Assembly (NCBI GenBank): GCA_041441465.1
Contig: JASDSY010000015.1
Location: 1 to 64,000 of the forward strand
Length of the DNA stretch: 64,000 nt
Reading direction: 5' to 3'
From: JASDSY01 sp041441465
GTDB lineage: Bacteria; Muiribacteriota; UBA9980
Shown here: one piece after another, positions 34,062 through 43,594 of the stretch
How positions within the stretch are numbered: the first letter of the stretch is position 1
Layout: each line of letters opens with the position of its first letter
Made by a program: the position numbers and the translations under genes
Notes under the pieces: generated by a model
Told to the model about the DNA's origin: nothing
Seen by the model: the letters and a program-made list of their open reading frames with translations, nothing else
Database searches by the model: none

Positions 34062-35168
34062 TTATTTTTTCTCTCTTTTGTAAAATGGTGCTGGAACAAC
34101 TTTTGCTTTAGCAAATTTGTCCCTTATTTTTATTTCAACTTCATTGCCTATTGCAGCAGCGGCCGGCGGTAAATATGCCAGAGCAAGAGCTTTTTTGAAT
34201 GTCGGCGACTGAGTTCCTGTCGTTACGATTCCGATCTGTTTTCCGCCCTGATAAACTTCACAATGAGCTCTCGGAATGCCTTTATCAACCATTTCGAGGC
34301 CGGCCAATATCTTTTTAGTGCCTTTTTCTTTTTGTTCCAGAAGAACATCTTTGCCTAAAAATGAAGGTTTATTTAATTTTACTGTCCACTGTATCGTTGC
34401 TTCGATCGGAGTGGTTTCGTCGTCAAGTTCATGGCCGTAAAGCATAAGCTTAGCTTCGAAACGAAGCGTGTCGCGCGCTCCGAGACCTATCGGCATTATA
34501 TCGCTTCCACCTGTTTTTAATATTAAATCGTAAAGGTGCATGCCTTTTTTAGGATCGAAATATATTTCGAAACCGTCTTCGCCGGTGTATCCGGTTCTGC
34601 TTATAATGCACGGAACGCCGTCAACTTCGCCTTCGGTGAACCAGTAAAACTTAATTAACGAAAGATCGGTTTTTGTTAATTTCTGGAGTATTTCAGCGGC
34701 TTTTGGACCCTGAATCGCAAACTGCGCATAATTATCGGAGAGATTTTCAAGCTTTATATTGGCGTTCAAGCGTTTTTTCACGCTCTGGCACCATTCAAAA
34801 TCTTTTGCTACGTTTGCTGCGTTCACTACCAGGAAAAATTTCTCATTCGAGTATTTATAAGCTAAAAGGTCGTCAACTACCGTTCCGTTATCGCGGCACA
34901 TCGGCGAGTAAATAACCTGATTGATGTTTTGTTTTGCGGCGTCGTTCGTGATTAAATTATCTACGAATTTAAGAGCGTCAGGGCCTTCCACTAAAAATTC
35001 GCCCATGTGTGATACATCAAAAAAACCGCATGAGGTTCTGACAAAATTGTGTTCCTCAATAATTCCTTTAAATTGGACCGGTAATAACCATTCGCCAAAT
35101 TCTATTATTTTGCCGCCATGAACGACGTGCAAATCATAAAATGGCGTTTTTCTTAATGAACTATTCAT
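34062..35168 (-). CDS. gcvT: Glycine cleavage system T protein (aminomethyltransferase)
   Basis: 368 residues, normal length. Motifs include FDVSHMGEF near the N-terminus, ISRTGYTGEDGFEIYF and LGARDTLRFEA, with the C-terminal barrel ending in KAKVVPAPFYKR. It transfers the methylene from aminomethyl-GcvH to tetrahydrofolate and releases ammonia. First gene of gcvT-gcvH-gcvPA-gcvPB. No glycine riboswitch was found in the 400 bases upstream. Confidence 0.96.
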   Translation of the reverse strand: MNSSLRKTPFYDLHVVHGGKIIEFGEWLLPVQFKGIIEEHNFVRTSCGFFDVSHMGEFLVEGPDALKFVDNLITNDAAKQNINQVIYSPMCRDNGTVVDDLLAYKYSNEKFFLVVNAANVAKDFEWCQSVKKRLNANIKLENLSDNYAQFAIQGPKAAEILQKLTKTDLSLIKFYWFTEGEVDGVPCIISRTGYTGEDGFEIYFDPKKGMHLYDLILKTGGSDIMPIGLGARDTLRFEAKLMLYGHELDDETTPIEATIQWTVKLNKPSFLGKDVLLEQKEKGTKKILAGLEMVDKGIPRAHCEVYQGGKQIGIVTTGTQSPTFKKALALAYLPPAAAAIGNEVEIKIRDKFAKAKVVPAPFYKREKK

Positions 35169-35572
35169 AAAGATCCTACCACCTTTTTTTAACCAATCAT
35201 TTTAGTTAAAATCTTTTTCTATATACTCCGGACGCATTTTTATAATATTAAGTGCGCCCACTACAAAGACTCGAATTATTTTTTCTGAAATAAAAAAAGC
35301 CAGAATTTAAGTTTAGAAGCGGATAAATCTTTAACAAAAAAACGGGCCGTTAATACCATACACCAAATTAAATTAAATTGCAATATATTTTATAAAAAAA
35401 TAGTTGTTTTTTCATATTTATCTGTTTTAGCAAGCCAAGGCGGTAGTGATTTGTAAGTAGATCTTAACTACGAATAAAAAATGCGCCAAACGCTAAAAAG
35501 TTTTTTTGAATGGCGGCCTGAAATTTATCTTTCCAGGCAGCCATGATTTTATTTTTTACTTCAACGCTATAA
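35169..35572. other. Intergenic region, 404 bases
   Basis: AT-rich gap upstream of gcvT and downstream of the large lipoprotein gene. A weak promoter candidate (minus strand TTGCAA, 17 bases, TATGGT) lies near 35350-35380, and a probable terminator hairpin at 35510-35544. No glycine riboswitch signature and no ORF were seen. Confidence 0.45.
35510..35544 (-). terminator. Hairpin after the large lipoprotein gene
   Basis: Arms ATGGCGGCCTG (35510-35520) and CAGGCAGCCAT (35534-35544) pair with one mismatch; on the minus strand a T-run follows only after about ten bases, so termination strength is uncertain. It lies 29 bases after the stop. Confidence 0.5.
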
Positions 35573-38500
35573 TTATTCGACTTTAATAGTTGATGAATCG
35601 AGCGCCGGGAATGAACCTGAAGTAAATCTAAGTGATGTATTCTCTGCGGCGTTATAATTTAAATCTGAGAATAAACCTACGCCGTTTGATACATACACTT
35701 CAGTTGAGCCCGATAAGATACCGCTGCCGCTTAATTTGGATACTTTTATTTTGGTCGTGCTGTCTGTCGAAATTATATTTCCGAAGCTGTCTGAAACCGC
35801 GACGCGGATTTGCGGGTTAAAACTTAAGTTGACCTTTTGCGGTGTCGCCGGTGTTTCGTTATTTACCCATGATAATTTTGCGGCTGTTCCGGCGGCAACC
35901 GTTATATAACTTGAGGTTGATGATGTTATGTTCGGGGCTGTGAATTTAATTTTTATCTGTTCCGCTTTTTTGTAGCTTATGTCTGTGAATGTAGCTACGC
36001 CGTTTATTAACGATTTAGCAGTTGTTCCGTCTAAAGCAGTTCCGGGTGCGCCAGCTACTTCTGATGCCGCCGTTATTGTTATAGAACTGTCGTTTGTAAG
36101 TATATTATCGTAAATGTCGCATACCGCTACCTGAGGCTGCACGTCAAAGGCAGTTCCAGCCGTCGCGCTTGTTGATGGCTGCCTTAGTATTTTAATATAC
36201 GATGCAGCGGCCGGGATACAGTTTATGATAGTTGTTTCAACATCCACAGCGTTTGCGGCTGAAAACTTTATTTTAAATGTTTCGGCTTTTTGGTAGTTAA
36301 GAGTATCAAATGTAGCGCTGCCTGCATTTAATGTTTTAATCAAGTCGCCTTTTAAGTAATTTGCGCTTCCTGTTGAGCCGATTGACGTTGTTATTTGAGT
36401 TGTGCTGTCGCTTGTTACCGGGTTTGAGTAGTCGTCAAGCGCTTTTATTATAATGGTGAACTTAGCGCCGGCAACTACCTGTGATGACGATATGCTGTCG
36501 ATTGATAATTTTTTCGTCGCGCCTGCTTTTATGTTAAATCCATTGCTTGTTCCGGTTTTAGAACTTACTGCGTCAGTCGCGGTTATCGTAATGTTATCCT
36601 GCGCCTTTGTTATTTTAACTGTACCTGTCCATGTGCCGTTAGTAAAATTTTCAGTCGACGCAGGAGTTATCGTTCCGGTGCTGTCCGATAATGATGAAGT
36701 TCCGCTATAGTTTTTAACAATATTGCCTTTTTCGTCTCTTGCCGTGATCGTTAAATTTATATTTGCGCCAGCTGTTATATTGGCTGTTACCGATGATAAC
36801 TCGAAATGATGTATAGTGCCGTAGTTCCATGATAATTTTGCGGTTCCTGTTTTGGACGAGGCATTGTCGGTAATTGTCATATTTAAATTTGCGTCAGCTG
36901 CGGTATTAGTAACGCTTATGTTAGCGATACCGTCGCTGAATGCCGCGCCGCTATATGTCGAACCGGTAACTCCAGTTCCTGACCATGTAACCGAGCCGTT
37001 CGCGCCAGGCAGCGATAATGTTCCTGAACCGTTATAATTTGTTATGACATTCGAATATTTATCGCGCGCTGTTATTCTTAGATTAATTGCGGTGCCGGCG
37101 ATTGGCTGGCTGTCAGCCGTTACATCGAAATGGTCGAGGGCAGCCGTGTTCCAGGCTATCGGCGCAGTTGCGGAAATTCTTGTACTTGAGTCGGTGATCG
37201 TAAAGTTTGCGTTTGAATCGGCGGCAGTGTTTGTTATTTCAATAGATGCAATGCCGTTTGTGAATGCATTGCCGGAATAACTTCCGGTCGTGCCGTTTCC
37301 TGCCGTAACTCCGGTTCCTGACCATGTTATCGTACCGGTCGATCCTGTTATCGCGAGGCTGCCGCCTGAGCTGAATGTTTCAATAGTGTTTTTGTCCCTG
37401 TCAAGCGCCGTAATGGTTAATGTTATTTTATTGCCTGCCGTTTGTGGCGTATTTGCCGTAATTTTAAAACTGTCGAATGCGCCGCCGCGAACAGTTATTA
37501 TATTTGATTCGACGCTTTTTAAACCGGGTGCCGTAAATTTAAGCGTCAGCTGCTCCGCTTTTTTATAGTTTAGTTCGGTAAATGATGCAATACCGTTTTC
37601 AGCTATTACGGAACATGACAACGGTAATAGTTTTGTGTTATCGCCATAGCTTCCGGCGGATACCGCTACGACAGTTGAATTGTCCGTGGTTACTAAATTT
37701 GAGTAAGCGTCATAGATTGCAATTTTAGGTATCGGATTGAAAATAGTTCCTACCTGTGTTGCGGTTGGAGGCGTCTGAAGGATATATAAAGTGTAAGCCG
37801 CGCCGGGCGATACCGTATACGGCTCAGATTCAATCGATGCCGGGCCGCTCGTCGTTTTAAATGTGAAACTTACGTTTTCCGCCTTTTTGTATAATATGTT
37901 GGTAAATTCTGTAATGCCGTTATTAACTGTGCGTGAAGTAATGCCTTCAACGGCTGAAGTGCCGTATGAGCCGCGTTCCATAGTAATTTTTGTGGTTTTA
38001 TCGCCTGTTATTATATTGCCGTAATTATCGCATACAGCTATTTTGAAATTTTTAGAAAATACAGCTCCGGCCGTTAACGGATCTGCCGGCTGCTGAATTA
38101 TCGCAAGTTTCGCCGCTGCGCCAGCCGTTACAGTAATAGTTTCCGCCTCTATAGGCGCGAGAGTGCCCGCTGAAATATTTATTATTATGTTTTCGGCCGT
38201 CTGATACGATAGATCCTCAAAAACAGCCAGGCCCTTGCTTGCCGTTTTTAAGGTTGTGCCTTTTAATGAGGCTGGCATTTGTTTTGCCTCAGCGTTAATT
38301 TGCGTTGTATTGTCATTTGTCGCGAGGTTATTGTATGAGTCATAAAGCGCGATTTGCAGTGACGGCGTCATAGCCGCACCAGCTTGCGCTGCCGAAGGCT
38401 GTTTTAGTATAGCTATTCTGGCTGCGATATCCGGTGTTACTGTGATAGACGGAGATTTGCCCTGGATTAATCCTGAAATTGCCTGAATTGTGGTGCCGGT

Positions 38501-41050
38501 GGCGGCTTTTGTTATTTTTACGCTTGCGCTGCATGTGCCGCTGGCAAATTGCGTAAGTGTTTTGGGCGTAATAGTTCCCGTGTCGTCATTTAATGTCAAT
38601 GTACCGCTGAAATCTGTTACGGTGTTATTGGATATGTCCTTGGCGGTAATCGTTATGGCAAAATCTTTACCTGCTGTTTGATTTGTCAGTGCTGCTATTT
38701 CGAAATGATCGGCTTTGCCTATGGTCCATGATACCAAAGCTGTGCCGGTTTTTCCTGTCGCGCTGTCTGTTATTGTTATTGTCTTGTTAGTATCGGCTGC
38801 TGTGTTGAGTATGCTTATAAAAGCTGTTCCGTTTGAAAATGATGATGCGCTGTAAGTGCCGCGGCCGTTTCCTGAATTTGTTACTCCGGAGCCTGACCAG
38901 ACGATTGATCCGGTGGCGCCCGTGATATTCAGAGAGCCGGCTGACGAATAATTGGTTATAATGTTGTTATTCGCGTCCATCGCTTTTACTGTAAGAGTTA
39001 TTTCGCTGCTCGAGGCTGCTACGCCGCCGGGAATGATTTCAAAATGGTCAAATAAAGACGCCTGAGATTTTATTTGCGAAGTTTCAACGGCGATTAAATC
39101 CGATGAGCTGAATTTTATCGTGAAGTTTTCTGCTTTTTTATAACATAAATTCGTAAATTCGGCGCTGCCTTTGATAGCGTTAATTGTCATATTGCCTGAA
39201 AGCGCGGCGGCGGTTCCGATGCTGCCGATTTGTGCGGTAACAGGCAAAGAGCTGTCCGTTATGATGTTGCCGTAAGTATCGCAAATGTTTATTAAAGGCT
39301 GTGTTTCAAATATTGTCCCGCTTGTTACCGGTGATGAAATTGCGCGCCCTATCGCAAGTTTTGCGGCTGCCGCCGGAATTACGACCAGCTGCTCGGTTTC
39401 AGTTTTTATGTTTGAATTTGCCGCAAAGCTAAACTTGATAGTTATATTTTCAGCTTTTTCATACCTTAAATCGTTGAATGTTAAAATGCCGTTGACAGCT
39501 GTCTTAATTAATGTGCCTTTAAGCGTTGACGTGCCGTAGGTGCCGCGTTCGGCTATGATCTGTGTTTTATTGTCGTCTTTTACCAAATTTTCATAAGTAT
39601 CGTAAATGCCGGCCTGTATAGTACTGAACGCTGCGCCGGCAATTTGATTTCCTGATACTGAGTTCAACAGCGAAATTTTAGAAGGGTCAGAAGGCAGTAC
39701 GTCAAAAAGGCTTGATTTGCTTGTAACGTTTGTATAAGTTGCGCTTATGTAATTTCCTGTTATTGCTTTATATGCTATAATATTTCCCTGCCATACGCCG
39801 GCGGTGAAATTGCCTGTGACTAAAGGAGAAATGCGCTGCGCGGCATCGGATAAAATCACTTCGGAAGTGAAATCCGTCACTGTATTTCCTGATTTATCTT
39901 TTGCGTAAATTGTGACTTTGAAAGGTGTTCCGGCAATTTGAGGGGTTCCCGGGCCTGTGATTTCGAAATGGTCTATATTATTATTCACCCATGATACTTT
40001 TATACTCTGAGTTTTTCCTGTAGCTGAATCGGTTATTGTTACTGCTTTATCAGTATCGTTTGCCGTATTGGTGAGGTAAAACACCGCTGTGCCGTTTATA
40101 AATGAGCCGGCGCCATAAACTGCCTTGCCGTTCGCCGTATTGGTGATTCCTGTTCCGAGCCAGACAGCTGTTCCTGTAATACCGCTTATCGCCAGTGAGC
40201 CCGAGCCGTTATAATCTTTTATAGTATTGGCGAAAGCGTCAAGCGCGGTTATGGTTATTTTAATGGCGTTTCCAGTTTTCTGAGGAGTCAGCGCCGCAAT
40301 GCCGAAGCTGTTTAATGCGCCGACCGGTATGCTCTGGATCAGGCCTATGGTTACGGCTGATTGCGGATTTGACGATTCCTTCAATATTGTTTTCAGATCG
40401 ACTGTCGGGTTCTGGTACATGTATGTCGCGCCAGCTATTTTTAATTTTCCGACCATGTCCAAAAGTGTTTCAGGTTCGGTGGCGCTTACTGTAAAATTAT
40501 CGGCCATGCCGTTGTTTTTTGCGATGTTTGACGCGATGACTGAATATTCGTCTATATCGTTATTGGTTCTTGAAATTGAAACAACTGTATTGTCGAACAA
40601 ATTAGCGGATATTTTACCCAGGACTATTTCATTTGTGGTGTTTTTTATTTCGATCGAGAGTACGCGGTTTCTGAATGAGCCGATAAATTGAAAGCGGCCT
40701 GTCGAATCGGTTGCTGAACTTGCCAGGATTAATCCGTTTTTAATGTCTTTAAGCACTATTTCGGCGGTCGGTCCTATTAATGCGTAAGAAGGCGCCTGGT
40801 TTTTCGCTGCTGAAGATGATGCCAAAACCGGCGAATCGAGCGACGGCGAAGCGGTTAATGCCGAGCTGACTGCGAATTTTCCGGTTATTATGATATTTCC
40901 CGTTTGATATTTAACATCCGACGGTATTCCGCCAGAATCGCCGCAGCCTGTAAATCCGAACATCGCTATGGTAATCAATACTATTATCGCAAATGCGAAT
41001 TTGAAATAAGGGAATTTTTTATTTATCTTCCTGACTTTTGTGAATGGCAT
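35573..41050 (-). CDS. Giant lipoprotein of tandem Ig-like modules
   Basis: 1825 residues. A basic N-terminus and hydrophobic segment end in a lipobox-like GFTGC, so it is probably lipid-anchored. A ~200-residue region with a carboxypeptidase-like insert (TAEIVLKDIKNGLILAS) comes first. From about residue 240 on there are fifteen modules of 95-115 residues in two classes: seven of an A class (TITALDxxxNTI..., W-SGTGVT, ...ITDSATGKT) and eight of a B class (...LAIIQQP, ...YDxYxNLVTxD, ...FTDLxYKKAENxTIKF). Order is A A B B A A B B B A A A B B B. Such proteins serve adhesion or surface filaments. A sigma28-type promoter lies upstream. The ATG at 41050 was preferred to a GTG nine bases earlier. 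Confidence 0.8.
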   Translation of the reverse strand: MPFTKVRKINKKFPYFKFAFAIIVLITIAMFGFTGCGDSGGIPSDVKYQTGNIIITGKFAVSSALTASPSLDSPVLASSSAAKNQAPSYALIGPTAEIVLKDIKNGLILASSATDSTGRFQFIGSFRNRVLSIEIKNTTNEIVLGKISANLFDNTVVSISRTNNDIDEYSVIASNIAKNNGMADNFTVSATEPETLLDMVGKLKIAGATYMYQNPTVDLKTILKESSNPQSAVTIGLIQSIPVGALNSFGIAALTPQKTGNAIKITITALDAFANTIKDYNGSGSLAISGITGTAVWLGTGITNTANGKAVYGAGSFINGTAVFYLTNTANDTDKAVTITDSATGKTQSIKVSWVNNNIDHFEITGPGTPQIAGTPFKVTIYAKDKSGNTVTDFTSEVILSDAAQRISPLVTGNFTAGVWQGNIIAYKAITGNYISATYTNVTSKSSLFDVLPSDPSKISLLNSVSGNQIAGAAFSTIQAGIYDTYENLVKDDNKTQIIAERGTYGTSTLKGTLIKTAVNGILTFNDLRYEKAENITIKFSFAANSNIKTETEQLVVIPAAAAKLAIGRAISSPVTSGTIFETQPLINICDTYGNIITDSSLPVTAQIGSIGTAAALSGNMTINAIKGSAEFTNLCYKKAENFTIKFSSSDLIAVETSQIKSQASLFDHFEIIPGGVAASSSEITLTVKAMDANNNIITNYSSAGSLNITGATGSIVWSGSGVTNSGNGRGTYSASSFSNGTAFISILNTAADTNKTITITDSATGKTGTALVSWTIGKADHFEIAALTNQTAGKDFAITITAKDISNNTVTDFSGTLTLNDDTGTITPKTLTQFASGTCSASVKITKAATGTTIQAISGLIQGKSPSITVTPDIAARIAILKQPSAAQAGAAMTPSLQIALYDSYNNLATNDNTTQINAEAKQMPASLKGTTLKTASKGLAVFEDLSYQTAENIIINISAGTLAPIEAETITVTAGAAAKLAIIQQPADPLTAGAVFSKNFKIAVCDNYGNIITGDKTTKITMERGSYGTSAVEGITSRTVNNGITEFTNILYKKAENVSFTFKTTSGPASIESEPYTVSPGAAYTLYILQTPPTATQVGTIFNPIPKIAIYDAYSNLVTTDNSTVVAVSAGSYGDNTKLLPLSCSVIAENGIASFTELNYKKAEQLTLKFTAPGLKSVESNIITVRGGAFDSFKITANTPQTAGNKITLTITALDRDKNTIETFSSGGSLAITGSTGTITWSGTGVTAGNGTTGSYSGNAFTNGIASIEITNTAADSNANFTITDSSTRISATAPIAWNTAALDHFDVTADSQPIAGTAINLRITARDKYSNVITNYNGSGTLSLPGANGSVTWSGTGVTGSTYSGAAFSDGIANISVTNTAADANLNMTITDNASSKTGTAKLSWNYGTIHHFELSSVTANITAGANINLTITARDEKGNIVKNYSGTSSLSDSTGTITPASTENFTNGTWTGTVKITKAQDNITITATDAVSSKTGTSNGFNIKAGATKKLSIDSISSSQVVAGAKFTIIIKALDDYSNPVTSDSTTQITTSIGSTGSANYLKGDLIKTLNAGSATFDTLNYQKAETFKIKFSAANAVDVETTIINCIPAAASYIKILRQPSTSATAGTAFDVQPQVAVCDIYDNILTNDSSITITAASEVAGAPGTALDGTTAKSLINGVATFTDISYKKAEQIKIKFTAPNITSSTSSYITVAAGTAAKLSWVNNETPATPQKVNLSFNPQIRVAVSDSFGNIISTDSTTKIKVSKLSGSGILSGSTEVYVSNGVGLFSDLNYNAAENTSLRFTSGSFPALDSSTIKVE

Positions 41051-41078
41051 TAATATCACTTTCCCGCTTTTTATTGTA

Positions 41079-41128
41079 GGCCGTACGGCTAAAACAAGAT
41101 ATGGGCTAATTACACTTTTAGCCGGCCG
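41079..41128 (-). promoter_or_regulatory. Leader with mutually exclusive hairpins
   Basis: The sequence TTAGCC (41118-41123, plus strand) can pair with GGCTAA at 41104-41109 (local 8-base loop) or with GGCTAAAA at 41087-41094, extended by GGCCG at 41079-41083 against CGGCC at 41123-41127. A further 10-bp palindrome, GCCGTACGGC, covers 41080-41089. The promoter would put the 5' end of the mRNA at the base of the long stem. Whether this regulates or just protects the transcript cannot be told. Confidence 0.4.
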
Positions 41129-41134
41129 TTTTTA

Positions 41135-41161
41135 TTATCGGCAGAAAAAATGAATGCTTTA
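41135..41161 (-). promoter_or_regulatory. Sigma28 (FliA)-type promoter of the giant lipoprotein
   Basis: On the minus strand TAAA (41158-41161), a 15-base spacer and GCCGATAA (41135-41142) match the FliA consensus exactly. The start site would be near 41128, about 78 bases before the ATG. Confidence 0.75.
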
Positions 41162-41371
41162 TTTTGAATTTATTTGATATTTGTTAATGATTTTAAATAT
41201 AATAAGGTGAATAAAGAGATTAGAATATTTGGCGGCAGAAATCAGCCATATATTCGGAAGAATTATTTTTGATGCCAGTGAAAGAAAACTTATAATTTTT
41301 AAATAAAAAAGAATTTATATCCTTTTTCTTTTTTTAGCACATTCAGTCTTATGAATATTTGGCTTCGAATT

Positions 41372-41917
41372 TTATGGCAGATAGGTGAATTCATTTTTTA
41401 AAATAGCCATTATGACGCAGTCTATATATTTTCCGTCGCGGAAAAAGCACTGCGGAATTACTCCGGCTCTTTTGAATCCGACTTTTTCGTATGATCTGAT
41501 AGCGCGTTCATTGTCGGCGAAAACATTTAAAAATACCATATTTAGATTTAACGTGTTGAATGCGTAATTTAAAAGCAGGTTGTTAGCCTGCCGCCCGATT
41601 CCTTTGCCGCGGTATTCCTGTTCGCCGATAGCGATTCCGACATATCCGTTCCGGTTATAAAAGTCGATGCCGTGAAGGGCGATATTGCCGATATATTTTG
41701 ATTCCGGCTTATAAACTATGCCAAGTAGAACATCGGTATGAGAGGCATTCATTTGTTCTATAAAGCGTCTTGATTTTTCTATAGTATTAGGGACATTATG
41801 CGATGATAAGAATTTTCTTACGTTAAAGTCAAGGAACCACTTATAGCATATCGCGGCGTCATCCGGTTCCAATGGAATAAGCGCTGTTGCTTCGTTTTCT
41901 AAAAAGGGCGTTCTCAT
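41372..41917 (-). CDS. GNAT family N-acetyltransferase, RimJ/RimL-like
   Basis: 181 residues of the GNAT fold. The acetyl-CoA binding segment is GIAIGEQEYRGKGIGRQANN, and the C-terminal half has LNVFADNERAIRSYEKVGF, typical of RimJ/RimL/SpeG-like enzymes acting on amines or protein N-termini. The substrate is not clear. The ATG overlaps the nuoE stop by four bases, so the two are translated together, though a functional tie to complex I is not obvious. Confidence 0.85.
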   Translation of the reverse strand: MRTPFLENEATALIPLEPDDAAICYKWFLDFNVRKFLSSHNVPNTIEKSRRFIEQMNASHTDVLLGIVYKPESKYIGNIALHGIDFYNRNGYVGIAIGEQEYRGKGIGRQANNLLLNYAFNTLNLNMVFLNVFADNERAIRSYEKVGFKRAGVIPQCFFRDGKYIDCVIMAILKNEFTYLP

Positions 41918-42387
41918 TTTAAACCATCCAGTATGGAATCGATTTTGGCTGCGGTGAGGTTTATGTGAAAATCGTAATTTATCATCATTACCGGAGCGTT
42001 ACCGCAACAGCCAAGGCATTCGACGGCGCTTAAAGTAAACTTTTTGTCTGAGGTCGTTTCACCGGGCTTTATGTTGAGCTTTTTTTCTATGTATTCGATA
42101 AGATTGTCCGCGCCTGAAAGCATGCACGGCACATTTTTACATACCTGTATGTGGTAGCGTCCTACAGGCTTCTGGTTATACATACTGTAAAATGTCGCGG
42201 CGGAATAAATCTTGCTTTTATGGATGCCGGTAAATTCGGAAAGATAGGAGTATACGTCATCGTTTAAGTGTCCGAACTCGTCATTGGCAAGATGTAAAAT
42301 CATCAAAAGCGAAGCTTCGGGCGTTGGATAGTGGCTTTTTATTTCTATGGCTTTTTGTAATGTTTTTTCACAAAATTTTACCGTCAT
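41914..42387 (-). CDS. nuoE: NuoE-like 24-kDa [2Fe-2S] subunit
   Basis: 157 residues of the thioredoxin-like [2Fe-2S] ferredoxin family. Likely ligands are C83 and C88 (QVCKNVPC) and C124 and C128 (VECLGCC). In complex I, NuoE sits with NuoF in the NADH module; similar subunits also occur in NAD-dependent hydrogenases and formate dehydrogenases. It lies 181 bases after nuoC with no nuoD between and no nuoF after it, so its true partner is open. GGTGA precedes the ATG. Confidence 0.85.
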   Translation of the reverse strand: MTVKFCEKTLQKAIEIKSHYPTPEASLLMILHLANDEFGHLNDDVYSYLSEFTGIHKSKIYSAATFYSMYNQKPVGRYHIQVCKNVPCMLSGADNLIEYIEKKLNIKPGETTSDKKFTLSAVECLGCCGNAPVMMINYDFHINLTAAKIDSILDGLK

Positions 42388-42568
42388 TTTTCACCGCTTA
42401 CTTTTTTATCGAGTTAAAAATCACATTCCAAAATGAAATTGACTTTTTGGTATCATTAAATTTTTTATTGCTTAAATTCAAAATTTAAGTTAAATTAAAA
42501 TGTCTGCTTAAAAATCTATATTTAACGAAAAATCATTTTGCAGGTTACGCTTCCGTCGGGGAAAGCTG

Positions 42569-43081
42569 TTAATTTTCGGGGCCGATTATAGGCTGCCGTT
42601 TTTTTATATCGTAATCCTTGCGTAAAGGGTGTCCGGCGAATCCTTCATACATTAAAATTCTTTTCAGGTTCGGATGATTTTTGAACTTGATTCCGTACAT
42701 ATCAAAGATCTCGCGCTCAAACCAATTAGCGCCGGGATATAATGAAGTCAATGAATCTGTTTCAGGTTCGTTTTCCGGATAGTAAGATTTAATGAAAATT
42801 TTTTTATTTGCCACCGTTGAATATAATTGCGCTATAACTTCGAAACGGTTATTATCCGGTAATGGTACCGGATAATTAAGATAATCGGCTCCGAATAAAT
42901 CGGTCAGCAGGTTAAATTTAAACTCGTTTTTAAGGTATTCCACGACTTTATAATAAAATTTTGCTGGTGTATATATGAATTCCAGTCCGTTATCTTCCCA
43001 GAATAAAAGGCCGGCTCCTTTAAACTTTTCGTCAAGCTTAATTTCTATTTCAGTTTTAATTTTTTCGATGTTTTCTGTCAT
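42569..43081 (-). CDS. nuoC: NADH-quinone oxidoreductase subunit C
   Basis: 170 residues, the 30-kDa subunit. The signature ERE-x-FDMYGI (WFEREIFDMYGIKF) is present, followed by HPNLKRILMYEGFAGHPLRKDY, the conserved C-terminal contact with NuoD. It belongs to the hydrophilic arm of complex I or a Fpo/Nqo-like relative. It is 21 bases after nuoB. There is no fusion to a NuoD domain, and nuoD is not the next gene. Confidence 0.93.
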   Translation of the reverse strand: MTENIEKIKTEIEIKLDEKFKGAGLLFWEDNGLEFIYTPAKFYYKVVEYLKNEFKFNLLTDLFGADYLNYPVPLPDNNRFEVIAQLYSTVANKKIFIKSYYPENEPETDSLTSLYPGANWFEREIFDMYGIKFKNHPNLKRILMYEGFAGHPLRKDYDIKKRQPIIGPEN

Positions 43082-43102
43082 TAGTGTTCTCGCGTTTTTT
43101 TA

Positions 43103-43594
43103 TTAGTTTTCTTTGCTTTCATAACGAAGTACGGTATCTTTGTTGATTTTTTCCATTATCTTAATTATTGCGCCGATTATAGCTTCAGGCCGCGGCGGGC
43201 AGCCTGGGATATAAACATCGACCGGGATTATAGTGTCAATACCCTGGACAGTTGCATAGTTATCGTAAAATCCGCCCGATGATGCGCATGCCCCCATCGA
43301 TATGACCCATTTCGGCTCGAGCATTTGATCATATATATTTTTAAGGACCGGTGCGAGTTTATGCGATATTGTCCCGGCGACTATTATTAAATCAGATTGG
43401 CGTGGTGAAAAACGGACAACTTCGGCTCCGAAACGTGAAATATCATAATGCGAGCCGACGCTTGCCATATATTCGATGGCGCAGCAGGCGGTTCCGAAGG
43501 GCATTGGATAGAGCGAATACTTGCGCGACCAGTTGACCAGCTCGTTTATCTGTGTGGTTATTATGTTTTCGCCGAACATTGATTCTAATCCCAT
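43103..43594 (-). CDS. nuoB: NADH-quinone oxidoreductase subunit B
   Basis: 163 residues, the subunit carrying cluster N2. Ligands C37 and C38 (GTACCAIEYM), C103 (SMGACASSGG) and C132 (YIPGCPPRPEA) are all present, so it is likely functional. It passes electrons to quinone at the NuoB-NuoD interface. Its start overlaps the nuoA stop by ten bases, with AAGGGG upstream of the ATG. Confidence 0.95.
   Translation of the reverse strand: MGLESMFGENIITTQINELVNWSRKYSLYPMPFGTACCAIEYMASVGSHYDISRFGAEVVRFSPRQSDLIIVAGTISHKLAPVLKNIYDQMLEPKWVISMGACASSGGFYDNYATVQGIDTIIPVDVYIPGCPPRPEAIIGAIIKIMEKINKDTVLRYESKEN

Larger units (their letters stand above)
41051..41371. other. Intergenic region, 321 bases
   Basis: It holds the sigma28-type promoter (41135-41161) and a structured leader (41079-41128) for the lipoprotein. 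The left-hand 200 bases next to the acetyltransferase stop are AT-rich, with T/A runs and only a weak ATTCA/TGAAT hairpin; no clear terminator was found. Confidence 0.5.

Noticed and set aside
35169..35572. Glycine riboswitch upstream of gcvT
   Set aside because: The conserved glycine-aptamer core sequences are absent on the minus strand.
42388..42568. Possible remnant of nuoD between nuoC and nuoE
   Set aside because: The 181 bases are AT-rich with stops in all frames and no NuoD motif could be read, so a pseudogene is not supported.
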